Origin: Planctomycetota bacterium
GTDB lineage: Bacteria; Planctomycetota; Planctomycetia; Isosphaerales; Isosphaeraceae
Direction: 5' to 3'
Assembly (NCBI GenBank): GCA_021777685.1
Contig: JAJYDH010000415.1
Location: forward strand, 1 to 5,777
DNA: 5,777 bases
This document shows positions 4,767 to 5,777 of this stretch, piece by piece (the stretch's first letter is position 1; every line of letters begins with the position of its first letter). Below the pieces are notes generated by a model. The model did no database searches, was not told the origin of the DNA, and saw only the letters and a program-made list of their open reading frames with translations. Position numbers and translations under genes: made by a program.

Positions 4767-5469
4767 CGGTCCGAGCCCTCCAGCCCTTCAGTCGGTAAAC
4801 GACGGTCCTGGCCGCCCCGTCGAGGTCGGAGAATAACATGGCGGCATTGATCCCCATTTCATCCAGGTCGGCCAGGACGGTCTCCTTGATCGCGGACGGC
4901 AGGAGGATCCTGGTGAGAGCATCCGACATGATGGTTTCCACCGATCGTCGTACCGTCAACACGCGCGTGAAGAGCCCCCTTTGCCTCAAAGCTCTGCGAT
5001 TGAAACGGAGCAATCCCATCTCATCGACCAGATCGATTCCACTCCCAATCGGGGAGAAGAGTCCGAGATCGAGCATCCAGATCGCCACATGGTTTCGCGG
5101 CTGGGGCGAGACGTCTTCGAAGGCGAAGAAGCTCGCGATATAGGACGATTCGGTCCAGTCGAGGATCGGCGACGGCACTCCGTGGTGGCGGGCGAGCAGC
5201 TCCAGCGCCTTGCCCTCGGGCAGGGATGTTTGAGGCGAGAGGAGGCCGATCGCCTCTTTCTCGAATTCCGATAATAGGCCCCTGAAGTATTGTTCCCGAT
5301 CCTGATCGTTCGTGAAGGGGAAAACTCGGTCGAGGGTCGTTTTCAGTCGCCAGTTCGAGTCGGAATGTCCTCGGAACACGAGTTGAGAGCGTCGCTCCCT
5401 GGGCTGCGCGGTGTAGCCCGACAGGAAATCGCGGAAGTCCGCCCAGTTCTTGTACCGGAGATTCTTCAT
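4759..5469 (-). CDS. FRG domain-containing protein
   Basis: The 236-residue product is essentially one complete FRG domain (named after its conserved Phe-Arg-Gly). Seen in order: KNWADFRDFLSG at the N-terminus; QLVFRGHSDSNWRLKTTLDR (29-48) with Phe32-Arg33-Gly34; the acidic helix EFEKEAIGL (68-76); LLARHHGVPSPILDWTES (91-108), the family's second signature; YIASFFAFE (110-118); NRRALRQRGLFTRV (157-170), matching the usual Q-x-G-x-F-T block; and GINAAMLFSDLDGAAR (206-221), matching the usual GI...LFPDLDG end. There is no membrane segment or signal peptide. The biochemical activity of FRG domains is not established to my knowledge; they are frequent in accessory regions. The start at 5469 is chosen for AAGGGA 9 nt upstream and because the conserved region begins just after it. 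An ATG at 5499, overlapping the upstream stop as TGATG, is a serious alternative. G+C is about 50-65% per line, below the neighbours, suggesting transfer. Confidence 0.93.
   Translation of the reverse strand: MKNLRYKNWADFRDFLSGYTAQPRERRSQLVFRGHSDSNWRLKTTLDRVFPFTNDQDREQYFRGLLSEFEKEAIGLLSPQTSLPEGKALELLARHHGVPSPILDWTESSYIASFFAFEDVSPQPRNHVAIWMLDLGLFSPIGSGIDLVDEMGLLRFNRRALRQRGLFTRVLTVRRSVETIMSDALTRILLPSAIKETVLADLDEMGINAAMLFSDLDGAARTVVYRLKGWRARTDG
4776..4781 (-). promoter_or_regulatory. Ribosome-binding site of the 80-residue gene
   Basis: GGAGGG on the minus strand, 9 nt before the ATG at 4766 and inside the last codons of the FRG gene. It is the strongest Shine-Dalgarno match in the window and is the main evidence that the small gene is real. 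Confidence 0.7.
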
Positions 5470-5478
5470 CGAGGCCAA

Positions 5479-5484
5479 TCCCTT
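5479..5484 (-). promoter_or_regulatory. Ribosome-binding site supporting the FRG start at 5469
   Basis: AAGGGA on the minus strand lies 9 nt before the ATG at 5469, the same spacing as for the 80-residue gene and the membrane-protein gene. No comparable site precedes the ATG at 5499 or the TTG at 5502. Confidence 0.55.
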
Positions 5485-5498
5485 GTGATCATCCTTCA

Positions 5499-5777
5499 TC
5501 AATCGTGTCCGAGAATTCCGGCCCTCTTCGCATAAGGCGCCGCCGTGATGGCGACCTGCCGGGCGGCGGCCCGGGAATGGTCGTTGGCGGCGGCCTTCTC
5601 GGCGAGCCGGGCCTCGGCCAGGGCCTCGGGGGCGTGGCCGGCGTCCTGCTCCAGGAGGGCGAGGCCGAAGCGTGCCTCGAACAGGCCCGGGTCGGCGGCG
5701 AGGGCCTGGCGGTAGGACTTGCGGGCGGATTCGAGGTCGTCCTCGACGACGAAGGTCGCGGCGACCCGGGCGGCGCG
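5499..5777 (-). CDS. Tetratricopeptide-repeat protein, C-terminal end (5' end outside window)
   Basis: On the minus strand the frame is open from the right edge and stops with TGA at 5501-5499, giving 92 residues. They include one clear TPR unit, DDLESARKSYRQALAADPGLFEAR (about 13-36), continuing into FGLALLEQDAGHAPEALAEARLAEKAA, which forms a second, with the expected Ala/Gly/Pro positions. The tail ends AKRAGILGHD. TPR units are protein-interaction scaffolds; what this one binds cannot be told. G+C is high, like the core genes, in contrast to the FRG gene that follows. Its stop overlaps a possible FRG start (TGATG) or lies 29 nt from the preferred one, so it may be the upstream member of the same transcript. 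Alternatively it may mark the boundary at which the FRG cassette was inserted. Confidence 0.8.
   Translation of the reverse strand, partial: RAARVAATFVVEDDLESARKSYRQALAADPGLFEARFGLALLEQDAGHAPEALAEARLAEKAAANDHSRAAARQVAITAAPYAKRAGILGHD

Noticed and set aside
5500..5502. TTG as start of the FRG gene
   Set aside because: It is followed at once by ATG and has no ribosome-binding site. ATG 5469 or 5499 are better.

Overview
The window is very GC-rich. Hand-counted lines in most genes run about 67-77% G+C, and coding sense is strongly asymmetric by codon position. The gene content fits a planctomycete, most likely of the Isosphaeraceae type: a Gfo/Idh/MocA oxidoreductase of the planctomycete kind, a TPR protein, single-pass membrane proteins of unknown function, and an intergenic palindrome that reads PHPGPLPEGEG when translated. 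The taxonomic assignment is inference from style, not from a marker gene.

Left part (1-2839). The 3' two-thirds or so of a Gfo/Idh/MocA-family oxidoreductase runs rightward off the left edge. It ends 9 bp from the stop of a convergent, complete truD (tRNA pseudouridine-13 synthase). truD diverges, across a 115-bp spacer, from a gene for a 270-residue single-pass membrane protein. That protein has a proline-rich, tandemly repeated N-terminus and is otherwise unrecognised.

Middle (2840-3070). A 231-bp spacer between convergent genes holds a long imperfect palindrome (2891-3022). Its two ~40-bp arms are near-perfect inverted copies, and each arm is itself a hairpin. It belongs to the widespread intergenic CCCTCTCCC...GGGAGAGGG repeat type and may serve as a bidirectional transcription end.

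Right part (3071-5777, all minus strand). Four genes are packed as one transcription unit, read right to left: the C-terminus of a TPR protein, an FRG-domain protein, an 80-residue small protein, and a 469-residue protein I do not recognise. The junctions are tight: a 29-nt gap or a TGATG overlap depending on the FRG start chosen, an 8-bp overlap, and a 16-codon minicistron joined by ATGA overlaps at both ends. The FRG gene is clearly poorer in G+C (about 50-65% per line) than its surroundings, which suggests more recent acquisition. The FRG/small-protein/orphan cassette is the most interesting part of the window. Its role, possibly defence or toxin-like, is a hypothesis only.

No rRNA, tRNA, CRISPR array, transposase or origin was seen.
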